Source: a virus. From it: 26,696 bases of DNA. The position numbers and the translations under genes are program-made. Where the stretch lies: IMG/VR virus record IMGVR_UViG_3300036985_004439, positions 1-26,696 of that record; one strand, written 5' to 3'. Below, in pieces: positions 20,159 through 26,265 of the stretch (positions within the stretch are counted from its first letter, which is position 1; each line of letters opens with the position of its first letter). The notes beneath the pieces were generated by a model that was not told the DNA's origin, did no database searches, and was given only the letters and a program-made list of their open reading frames with translations.

Positions 20159-20274
20159 TGCGCCCGCTTACACACTGCTTGCTGGTCACTGCCACACCAG
20201 CGCGGCTTGATGGTGCCGTCGGCGATGACCGCCACGCCGAGCCGGACGAGAAATTCTACGAAATAGAGTTTCAT
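20071..20274 (-). CDS. 5' part of a probable frameshifted phage gene
   Basis: A 67-residue reading frame: MKLYFVEFLVRLGVAVIADG, TIKPRWCGSDQQAVCKRAQW, SWRHGHFIGILRRK are convincing, but the last 13 residues (VTATPATISPVLK) look out of frame. The ATG overlaps the upstream stop as ATGA, so it is a genuine start. The natural continuation is in the 19913-20158 frame (see there). Function is unrecognised. Confidence 0.65.
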   Translation of the reverse strand: MKLYFVEFLVRLGVAVIADGTIKPRWCGSDQQAVCKRAQWSWRHGHFIGILRRKVTATPATISPVLK

Positions 20275-20483
20275 ACGAGGTTACCCTCTGCGTCTACGTA
20301 GTACCAGACTCCGATTCGGTCGAGATGTGCGCAAGTATTTCCAGGGCGTCTTACGCATATTTCTTCGCCCTCATCGTCAATGATACCCTGCGACCACATG
20401 GTGTGTTCCAAGAGCTCATACACTTTACCGGCTGTCACAAAATCACATCCTTCGTAGTCGGTCATTACGTATTGCTTTGCCAT
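20271..20483 (-). CDS. Small SH3-like phage protein, first gene of operon E
   Basis: A 70-residue protein, paralogous to the 19659-19916 product: CDFVTAGKVYELLEHTMWSQGIIDDEGEEICVRRPG, then HLDRIGVWYYV. The ATG at 20483 follows AGAGGG and lies 49 nt from its -10; the frame upstream to 20573 is only leader. It leads the operon that includes the split gene, the paralogue and dUTPase. Role unknown. Confidence 0.72.
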   Translation of the reverse strand: MAKQYVMTDYEGCDFVTAGKVYELLEHTMWSQGIIDDEGEEICVRRPGNTCAHLDRIGVWYYVDAEGNLV

Positions 20484-20531
20484 ATTATCGCCCTCTGTGT
20501 ATGCGAGCCACCCGATGCGACCCGTACATTT

Positions 20532-20560
20532 AAGATAATTATATCTCTGACCGCTGTCAA
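20532..20560 (-). promoter_or_regulatory. Non-structural-class promoter E
   Basis: Minus strand: TTGACA (20555-20560), 17-nt spacer, TATCTT -10 (20532-20537), with the dyad AGATA-TAAT-TATCT over the -10. It overlaps the stop of the large terminase gene. The leader has GGGTCGCATCGGGTGGC, a diverged form of the element at the 607 and 2582 genes. Confidence 0.75.
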
Positions 20561-22224
20561 GCGATGCCGACAATTATTCCCGCAGCTCCGCCAGGCATGC
20601 CAACCCCCACCCCGGGCTCTGGCTGGTCTGGCCGCGACGGCGCGTAGCAAATCTTCACGGCATCCGCCAGGTTGGGCGACTTGGTGCCCTTGGGCTGCTT
20701 ATCGACAGTTATTTTGCCAGCGCCATTGGTGCCCCACACTGGCTGGCTCAACTCGGCCATCAGCTCGGTGCAGCCAGCCGGCAAGGATATAAGCTCGTCA
20801 GGGTCTTCAATCTCGCCGGTCGTGACGGCCTCATAAGTCTTGCGGAACCGCTCCCGCAGCGCCCACCACGCCTGGGAGTTTGCGTTGGAGTAGTGGTCGC
20901 GGTTGCGCCGCTCAATGCCCGGGCCGGTCTCACCCGTGTGAATGTCACCAGCCGGGTTGACCACAGCGGCGCTTGGGTTCCACGCCTCAATGGCTGGCAG
21001 CCGCTTACCCACGTTGACCTCGGCGACTTGCTGAGCCCCGGCCCTGGCACCCGCCCCGACCCCGTTGACCTCGTAGCGCCAAGTGTCGGCCTTGCTCACG
21101 ATCGCCTTGACGTAATACTTGCGCCCTACGACGTTCGACTCGCCGCCCTCGCTCTCCACGCTCTCCAACACAATACCGTGCCGAACTGCCTGCGCGTTGA
21201 CGTCACCCCCTCCGTCTGCAACGTCCATAGCAGCGATGCGCTTGCCGGACGGCTCGATGCCTAGCTTGATGTGCGCCTCGACCGCAGCGCTCACCCAGAG
21301 GCCTGGGATGAGGACATTAGACTGGGCGGCAGAAGGGTCCCGGTCAACCTCACGCGCCAGAATATGCAGCGTACCCTCTCGCTCGGCCTGCGCCCGGCGT
21401 GAGTCGTACCACTCTTGGGTCTTGTTGGGGTGGTCACGCCAGTCGAATATGAATACGCGCAAGAAACCATCTCGCCGCTCAGGCAGCACGAGTCCAGCCT
21501 TGCGACGGCGGTGGAATAAGCCGTTGTTCACGTTGTACGTGCTGACAGACACCCTGCAGCGTGTGGCATCGCCGAGCGAGCTGTCCACTGCTTCCTGGTC
21601 TTCCAGAAAATCCTCTTCGTCCACAACGTAGGCGAAGTAACGGCCACCTCGACCGATGTTGCGGCCTGCCTCGCCCATGATGGTCGAGCCGTTGGACGGG
21701 TTAATAATCCGCATGTAGGGCATGTGGTCTTTTTCGTTGAACCCTGCAGGCCAGAACAGATCTTGAGGCAGCCAGCGGATAACCATGCGCACCTTCTCGA
21801 ACAGCGTGGATCGGTCGGACAGACGGTCCACCAAGTCCTCTTTGCGCGACCCGAGCCCCAGGTTGACGTCAGGTATGAATAGCCACGCCCACGTAAGCAT
21901 GCCTATGGCGATCCACGACACGCCTGCATCCCGACATTTCTCCACGAGGATAGATTGCTGGTCGAGCATAGCGCGGTGCATCTCGTCTACCAGCTCTAGC
22001 TGGCGAGGGAACATGATGAACGGGAATATTTTCACCTCGGCCCGGGGGTCGATGGTGATCATGAAGTCGGTTATCCAGTCAGCAGGGTTATTGGCGTAGT
22101 GGGCCATGGCGATTGCCTTGGCTTTGGGGTCGGTGCGGAGCTTATGGACGAGCTTTATGCGCTCTTGAAACACCTCGCGGTAGTCGAGCGGCCACGTCTC
22201 GCGGTTTACTTCTCGGATTGGCAT
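20557..22224 (-). CDS. Terminase large subunit
   Basis: A 555-residue packaging motor with ATPase and nuclease domains. The adenine-side motif is PRQLELVDEMH (~73-83). The P-loop is KCRDAGVS (~96-103), which carries its lysine at the front of the loop like lambda gpA rather than in the classical GK[ST] place. Walker B is FAYVVDEE (~197-204), followed by SVSTYN as the coupling motif. The nuclease domain has AMDVADGGGD (~331-340), YEVNGVGAGA and SPNLADAVKI, the expected acidic positions. The ATG at 22224 has a structural-class promoter 34 nt upstream. The separation of TerS and TerL by five to six small genes is unusual. Confidence 0.92.
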   Translation of the reverse strand: MPIREVNRETWPLDYREVFQERIKLVHKLRTDPKAKAIAMAHYANNPADWITDFMITIDPRAEVKIFPFIMFPRQLELVDEMHRAMLDQQSILVEKCRDAGVSWIAIGMLTWAWLFIPDVNLGLGSRKEDLVDRLSDRSTLFEKVRMVIRWLPQDLFWPAGFNEKDHMPYMRIINPSNGSTIMGEAGRNIGRGGRYFAYVVDEEDFLEDQEAVDSSLGDATRCRVSVSTYNVNNGLFHRRRKAGLVLPERRDGFLRVFIFDWRDHPNKTQEWYDSRRAQAEREGTLHILAREVDRDPSAAQSNVLIPGLWVSAAVEAHIKLGIEPSGKRIAAMDVADGGGDVNAQAVRHGIVLESVESEGGESNVVGRKYYVKAIVSKADTWRYEVNGVGAGARAGAQQVAEVNVGKRLPAIEAWNPSAAVVNPAGDIHTGETGPGIERRNRDHYSNANSQAWWALRERFRKTYEAVTTGEIEDPDELISLPAGCTELMAELSQPVWGTNGAGKITVDKQPKGTKSPNLADAVKICYAPSRPDQPEPGVGVGMPGGAAGIIVGIA

Positions 22225-22257
22225 AGTAGGGCGGCACGGTTGTGAGTCATGCCGCCG

Positions 22258-22268
22258 AGTATATCATG
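22258..22268 (-). promoter_or_regulatory. Structural-class extended -10 promoter (large terminase)
   Basis: Minus strand CATGATATACTC: TATACT at 22258-22263 preceded by TGA, 34 nt from the ATG at 22224. No -35 is recognised. It overlaps the 3' end of the zinc-ribbon/XRE gene. Confidence 0.65.
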
Positions 22269-22554
22269 GCCAGAGGCTGGCATACTCTTGAGGGTCTACG
22301 CGCCCGCTCTCTATGGTACAAACCTTCGCGGAACCGAGGCCAGAAGATTTACCAAATTCGAACAGAGATAAGCCGGCTAGCTGTCGGCGACCGAGTAGCT
22401 TCTTGCCTTCTACAACCCATGCGGCCATCTCGTCCGGCACGACGCCTGAACTACGGCACCTCAAGCACCCGACGCCCTTGTAGGCTCCAGTGCCGTCAGT
22501 GAAGCTCACAAACGCCTCTCGGCTACCCGCTCCGTCACAGCTGGGACACCTCAT
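22264..22554 (-). CDS. Zinc-ribbon plus XRE-type DNA-binding protein
   Basis: A 96-residue protein combining two modules. Residues 3-37 (CPSCDGAGSREAF, then VGCLRCRSSG) contain two C-x-x-C knuckles of the DnaJ-like ribbon type. Residues ~50-90 (GKKLLGRRQLAGLSLFEFGKSSGLGSAKVCTIESGRVDP) form an XRE-type HTH ending in the usual E-S-G-R. It may regulate transcription, perhaps at the phage promoters; the target is unknown. AAGGAG precedes the ATG by 10-11 nt. It sits between the terminase paralogue and the large terminase gene. Confidence 0.78.
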   Translation of the reverse strand: MRCPSCDGAGSREAFVSFTDGTGAYKGVGCLRCRSSGVVPDEMAAWVVEGKKLLGRRQLAGLSLFEFGKSSGLGSAKVCTIESGRVDPQEYASLWP

Positions 22555-22560
22555 AGCCAG

Positions 22561-23106
22561 TCACTCCTTAATCCAGGTCAGATGATGCGCTTGGTCGTCG
22601 TACGCATCGCCTGCTGGTCGCTTGATGGCGTCCGGCCGTGCGCTGCGCTCCATCACGAAGACCCCGTCGTATTTGCGGCCTTGGCAGACGGCTTGCGGGC
22701 CACCGGTGTGGATTACGCAATCAGCCTGTGGGAGCTGCACCTCTGGGCCGATGTACTCCACCCAGTCTACCAGCGCTACTGGCGGGGACCCGTGCCACTG
22801 CCGCTCCTCTTCAAGCAGCTTGCAACCCGGATATTGGGCAACACGCCTTTCGGTTATGCGGTTGCCGAAGGTGAGGCGGCGAGATTTGTACACCAGCTCG
22901 CGAGAGTGGTAGAAACCCCAGCCGGTGAGAACCGTGCTCACACCGACGTCACGGGCTTGCAGCACCAAGTACGTGCCGCCCTTGGCTTTCGCCTTCTCCA
23001 GCCAGTCGAGAAGCTCAAGCTGGCGTTGCCACAGCTGGGACTTCTGGCCGGGCTGGCGCATGTCGTGAAAGGTTTCGTGCCGTTCGATAAATTCTTTAGG
23101 TGTCAT
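22561..23106 (-). CDS. Truncated terminase ATPase-like paralogue, probably inactive
   Basis: A 181-residue protein co-linear with the ATPase core of the large terminase in this window. WQRQLELLDWLEKA matches FPRQLELVDEMHRA; LQARDVGVST (~49-58) matches EKCRDAGVSW; DCVIHTGGPQAVCQGRKYDG followed by VFVME (to ~153) matches STIMGEAGRNIGRGGRYFAY followed by VVDE. The P-loop lysine is Q50 here and the Walker B aspartate is M152, and there is no nuclease domain, so ATP hydrolysis is unlikely. It is intact, ATGA-coupled to its neighbour and expressed with the 24983 operon, so it may have a regulatory or structural role rather than being decay. The similarity is by eye. Confidence 0.75.
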   Translation of the reverse strand: MTPKEFIERHETFHDMRQPGQKSQLWQRQLELLDWLEKAKAKGGTYLVLQARDVGVSTVLTGWGFYHSRELVYKSRRLTFGNRITERRVAQYPGCKLLEEERQWHGSPPVALVDWVEYIGPEVQLPQADCVIHTGGPQAVCQGRKYDGVFVMERSARPDAIKRPAGDAYDDQAHHLTWIKE

Positions 23107-23438
23107 AGCCTATCAATCCTCTTGTTGAGCACCGCCAGGTACTCGCCCATGGCGTCGTGCTGTTCGTGCAGGAGCACTTGGTCTTCTGCAGCCAGACTAA
23201 AATACTGCTTGTTGCTCTCCATGAATGTCTTGAGCTTAGCCATGCGGTCAGCCAGCTCGTCTCGTTCTGCTATCATGCGCGTCACGTGGCCGGGCTGGGC
23301 TAGACGGTAGGCAACAATCTCCCACTCCGCATCGAGACGATGGCCCCAGTCGAAAGCGCAGCGCCCATTGTGTCCTGCATGCCCTTCATCTCCGCACCAG
23401 GTTCCGGCAGTCGCCGCCAGTCCATTCAATCCAGTCAT
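23103..23438 (-). CDS. crAss001_48-like phage protein with N-terminal Cys/His segment
   Basis: A 111-residue protein. The C-terminal ~60 residues (ERDELADRMAKLKTFMESNKQYFSLAAEDQVLLHEQHDAMGEYLAVLNKRI) match the common small helical phage family related to crAss001_48: 'E..EL......L..F......F..L....Q.LL..Q...M..Y...L..R'. Its function is unknown. The N-terminal part (WCGDEGHAGHNGRCAFDWGHRLDAEW) has Cys and His residues that could bind a metal. Both ends overlap neighbours as ATGA. Confidence 0.75.
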   Translation of the reverse strand: MTGLNGLAATAGTWCGDEGHAGHNGRCAFDWGHRLDAEWEIVAYRLAQPGHVTRMIAERDELADRMAKLKTFMESNKQYFSLAAEDQVLLHEQHDAMGEYLAVLNKRIDRL

Positions 23439-23686
23439 TGTGCATCTTGAAGCCTCATAATTTGCTCAACAGCGGCCAGACACTCCTCGTCCGTCACGCA
23501 TGGGTTGTGGATGATAATCTCCTCGATGAGATGGGCGCGACGCTTAGCTCTGGCCTGCTCAGCGTGCGCTTCGATGTGAGATTGTTGGTCTAAGTGGGCG
23601 CAGACGTGCTTAGCGGTAGCAGGCTGTCCGCAGATAGTGCACAGGTTGTCATAGCGCACCATCCCTCCGGTTTTATAGGTTCTCAT
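23435..23686 (-). CDS. Small zinc-ribbon phage protein
   Basis: An 83-residue protein: NLCTICGQPATAKHVCAHLDQQSHIEAHAEQARAKRR holds a C-x-x-C and a further C/H group, then a helical region (HLIEEIIIHNPCVTDEECLAAVEQIMRLQ). The zinc module is clear, the family is not. The ATG overlaps the previous stop as ATGA; an internal ATG eight codons in is less likely. Confidence 0.68.
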   Translation of the reverse strand: MRTYKTGGMVRYDNLCTICGQPATAKHVCAHLDQQSHIEAHAEQARAKRRAHLIEEIIIHNPCVTDEECLAAVEQIMRLQDAQ

Positions 23687-23889
23687 GGTTTCACCTCGTC
23701 GCGGGCTTTGAGCATGGCGTCGGCTAGAGCGTAGGCATCGTGCGCCATGGCTTCCACGCCTTTAGGGTAAGCGTATCCGCTCTGGTCTAGCGATTGCAAA
23801 GCCTTAGCGGCGAAATAGTCACGCAGCGTCATGCCCTGCTGCATCTGGCCGTCTGGGTCAGCCAGCGGGAATGCGTATTGTGTGCTCAT
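23683..23889 (-). CDS. Conserved small phage protein (GMTLRDYFAAKA family)
   Basis: A 68-residue protein: QQGMTLRDYFAAKALQSLDQ is followed by GVEAMAHDAYALADAMLKARDE. The G-M-T-L-R-D-Y-F-A-A-K-A signature and the helical A-Y-x-x-A-D-A-M-L-x-A-R ending are widespread in small accessory proteins of enterobacterial and Pseudomonas phages, with no established function. The ATG overlaps the preceding stop as ATGA. Confidence 0.8.
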   Translation of the reverse strand: MSTQYAFPLADPDGQMQQGMTLRDYFAAKALQSLDQSGYAYPKGVEAMAHDAYALADAMLKARDEVKP

Positions 23890-24983
23890 ATCTCAACCCT
23901 CCAGTTCATCTGCTCGCAAAGCTCGCGCATATGCTCAGGCGCTACCGGGTGGCCAGACATATCAGCCAGCAGACGAGCGGCCAGGCCGTACACGTCCGGG
24001 TTAATCAGGCACTCCTTGGGCTTGCAGTGGATAAGCTCGCCGTCTGCGGTGCGGAACACCACAAGTTCGGGCTCATTCAGCAAGAGCTGGCAGCCTTGGT
24101 GCAGGAAGGCGGCATGGTGGACAGTGTGCAGCGTGGGCTCCACGCCGGATTGCAGCTTGGCCATAAACGTTGCGGTGTGGTCGCCTTCGCCTTTGTCTAC
24201 GTGCAAATAGCCGCCATCGTCTGCAAACTCCGAGCATCCTGCCACACGATTCTCAATAGAGGTAAAATCCAATTTCTGCAGCCTGATGGAGGTTTTCCAT
24301 GCTTTACGGCTTATCCGTGTTTCTCCGGCACGCATCAGGTATACGTACCGCCCCTCTTGCTGCCAGCTCCAACCTGAAGGTGCTGCTGGAGGGTTTTCTA
24401 AGTCTTGTGGCCATTCGCCCACATGCTCAACCGCCCATTGCAACGCCAGTTTACGCGGCATGACAGGCTGCGCGTCTTCCAGACTGGTGAACGGATCGAA
24501 CTTGTATTTATCCGATTTGAGATCCGGCACGGCGGCAAGCACATTATCCGTGGCCTCTTGCAGGCGTGCAGTCACTGCTTGCTCTGACAGGTCAGCTGGT
24601 CGCTTCTCCAGAGTGTCGCGCCAGTCTCCGAGGACTTCGCCACCGGCGGCTCGTGAGAAGCATCCAAACCACCCTCCGTCCTTGCTAGCTGTTGGGGCCC
24701 CCTCACACCACATCCAATCACCGTCAGCTTGTTGCGCCAAGTGTGTAGCCCACTCCGGCGCATCCTTCCAGCTCGGCTTGTTCTGCAACTCTGCGCGGCG
24801 GGCGAGCCATTGCTGACGGTACACAATGAGTGGCTGCCAGGTAGTGCCGCCGTTAATCACAACATGGCTCTCGCAGAACACAGCCCCATGCTCAAACAAC
24901 TCATCCCCCGCCGGTACCACGTGTGGTGTGTTCTTAGGCCACTCGTGCACGTCACGCGCCAGCCAGTCCAATTGCTCGCTCAT
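23886..24983 (-). CDS. Large tryptophan-rich hypothetical phage protein
   Basis: A 365-residue protein, the first and largest in its operon. It seems modular: LDWLARDVHEWPKN (~5-18) and LQWAVEHVGEWPQD (~200) are related helical units, each followed by a W-rich stretch (WKDAPEWATHLAQQADGDWMWCEG, SGWSWQQEGRYVYLMRAGETRISRKAW). The C-terminal region ends HPVAPEHMRELCEQMNWRVEI. I do not recognise a named family or enzyme motif. The ATG at 24983 follows GAGGG and is 46 nt from its -10; the frame to 24998 is leader. The next genes overlap it and each other. Confidence 0.75.
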   Translation of the reverse strand: MSEQLDWLARDVHEWPKNTPHVVPAGDELFEHGAVFCESHVVINGGTTWQPLIVYRQQWLARRAELQNKPSWKDAPEWATHLAQQADGDWMWCEGAPTASKDGGWFGCFSRAAGGEVLGDWRDTLEKRPADLSEQAVTARLQEATDNVLAAVPDLKSDKYKFDPFTSLEDAQPVMPRKLALQWAVEHVGEWPQDLENPPAAPSGWSWQQEGRYVYLMRAGETRISRKAWKTSIRLQKLDFTSIENRVAGCSEFADDGGYLHVDKGEGDHTATFMAKLQSGVEPTLHTVHHAAFLHQGCQLLLNEPELVVFRTADGELIHCKPKECLINPDVYGLAARLLADMSGHPVAPEHMRELCEQMNWRVEI

Positions 24984-25028
24984 AGTTTTATCCCTCAATC
25001 CGGCAGCCCCTCGCCGCCGTCTGAGATA

Positions 25029-25057
25029 AATTTATTTCACTTCTGGGCTTCTGTCAA
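25029..25057 (-). promoter_or_regulatory. Non-structural-class promoter F
   Basis: Minus strand: TTGACA (25052-25057), 17-nt spacer, TAAATT -10 (25029-25034), 46 nt before the ATG at 24983. It overlaps the 3' end of the small terminase gene. The leader has GGGGCTGCCGGATTGAGGG, a diverged version of the leader element of the other class members. Confidence 0.72.
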
Positions 25058-25684
25058 CATGGCTCTGTACGCTTTGGTGAAATCTTCTATCGGGGCGTCA
25101 GAAGCTGGCAGGTTTGCCGTCACAGAGGCCACTACGCCGGAGTGCTCGACACGTTCCACAAAGCCGCCTTGCATTTTGCCCAGCAGCTCAGCCGCTCTCA
25201 GCCGGTCCTTAGCCGCCTCGCTGATAACGTTGAACTCCAGCTCGTACCGGCCGTCCGGCTCAGGGCGGAACTTCTTGATGAAGCGTAGGAGCTCGGTAGG
25301 GATGCCATCGGGGTCCTCCACGATGTAGGCGACTCTGTACTCGCCGTCTTCTCCTGGCCGCGTCTCCTGGCTCGTCACGTCCACGAACTGCGATCCGTAG
25401 CCAGAGAGGATGGCCGATAGCTCGGACTTGATGTCCTCGTTGCTCGCGATGTGCTTTTTGGCCGTCTCGCATTGAAGGGCCCTGAGAGCCTCTATGACGC
25501 GTTCTTCCCTAAGCAGGCGCCAGGCGTATGTCGCGGCGGTCCGCATCGCTACATGGTGGCACTCAAAGGCTTCCATGTAGCATTTGTAGCGGGGCATTCC
25601 GGTAAGGTCCTTCATGGCCCACAATTCGACGAATTTCTGTTCCTGCGCTGATAAGACCGACAGCGCTTCTTCTTGCGGCGTCAT
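25037..25684 (-). CDS. Terminase small subunit
   Basis: A 215-residue protein that recognises phage DNA for packaging. The N-terminal DNA-binding domain (LSAQEQKFVELWAMKDLTGMPRYKCYMEAF, then AATYAWRLLREERVIEALRALQ) follows the Terminase_2 pattern: L-x-x-Q-E-x-x-F-V, then a helix-turn-helix and a V-x-x-A-L-x-x-L. The central part is beta-rich (YRVAYIVEDPDGIPTELLRFIKKFRPEPDGRYELEFN), followed by helices ending in AYRAMLTEAQ. I chose the ATG at 25684, 8-9 nt after AGGAG; the GTG at 25690 is too close to it. A structural-class promoter lies 34 nt upstream. Confidence 0.88.
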   Translation of the reverse strand: MTPQEEALSVLSAQEQKFVELWAMKDLTGMPRYKCYMEAFECHHVAMRTAATYAWRLLREERVIEALRALQCETAKKHIASNEDIKSELSAILSGYGSQFVDVTSQETRPGEDGEYRVAYIVEDPDGIPTELLRFIKKFRPEPDGRYELEFNVISEAAKDRLRAAELLGKMQGGFVERVEHSGVVASVTANLPASDAPIEDFTKAYRAMLTEAQK

Positions 25685-25717
25685 GGTCACGCGCTCCTAG
25701 TTGCTGGTAGTGCTGCC

Positions 25718-25728
25718 AGTATACCACA
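25718..25728 (-). promoter_or_regulatory. Structural-class extended -10 promoter (small terminase)
   Basis: Minus strand TTGTGGTATACTG: TATACT at 25718-25723 preceded by TGG, 34 nt from the ATG at 25684. GCCGTGGCGGCG lies just upstream, as at the protease operon promoter. No -35 is evident. Confidence 0.65.
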
Positions 25729-25810
25729 ACCGCCGCCACGGCTGCATGAATGAATAGTGCATGACTAGCTGCGTCACTGTATCACTTTAGAAGGCCCTAG
25801 TTTCTTTCTC

Positions 25811-26028
25811 AAGGTAAGTAAGGACAGTCCTTATATTCTTTTTATTATTATATAATTAAATAATATGTAATAAGGTAAGTGAAAACTCTATAAGAATCAT
25901 AGACTTAAGTGATTCACTTAGTGATTCAGTTTCACTTGCTAAGGGCTCAAATGAGTAATCCTTATTTAAGGCGCTTGGTCTTATTTTATCCTTAAATAAG
26001 AGAGGCCCGTTTGAAGCCGTGACCAAGT
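25811..26028. repeat. AT-rich iteron region, copy 2 (possible replication origin element)
   Basis: Direct, diverged copy of 10081-10297. It contains the inverted repeat AAGGAC-A-GTCCTT, an AT-only tract near 25840-25870 (a possible unwinding element), GTAAGTGA and GTGATTCACTTAGTGATTCA, and CTTATTTAAGG (25961-25971) facing CCTTAAATAAG (25990-26000) as a perfect 11-bp inverted pair. The surrounding 25685-26265 contains no convincing gene. Further elements are AAGTGAC/GTCACTT (26025-26053), GCACTTT/AAAGTGC (26059-26074) and another CTTATTTAAGG (26177-26187). Confidence 0.75.
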
Positions 26029-26227
26029 GACGCGCGCACCCTTGGTGTCACTTTCCGCGCACTTTAAAAAGTGCATACAAATGCAAAACTACGGAATTTA
26101 GAATAAAGCACTGCTAAGCTGGCAAAACACGATTAGCCAATCGCGCCACGTTTAAACGCGCTATAAAACTCTGATGCTTATTTAAGGACAGGATAAACGA
26201 CTACGCTAGGATGCCGAGAAGTGCATA

Positions 26228-26253
26228 AAAGAAAGCCCTCGCTAAGAGGGCTT
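26228..26253 (-). terminator. Rho-independent terminator after the primase gene
   Basis: Minus strand: AGCCCTC and GAGGGCT form a 7-bp stem around a TTAGC loop, followed by TTCTTTTATG. It is 13 nt past the primase stop. Confidence 0.85.
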
Positions 26254-26265
26254 ATCGCTGGTTGG

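Noticed and set aside
22582-23310. Plus-strand open frame of 242 codons
   Set aside because: Antisense to the terminase-like paralogue and the crAss001_48-like gene, which form ATGA-coupled frames.
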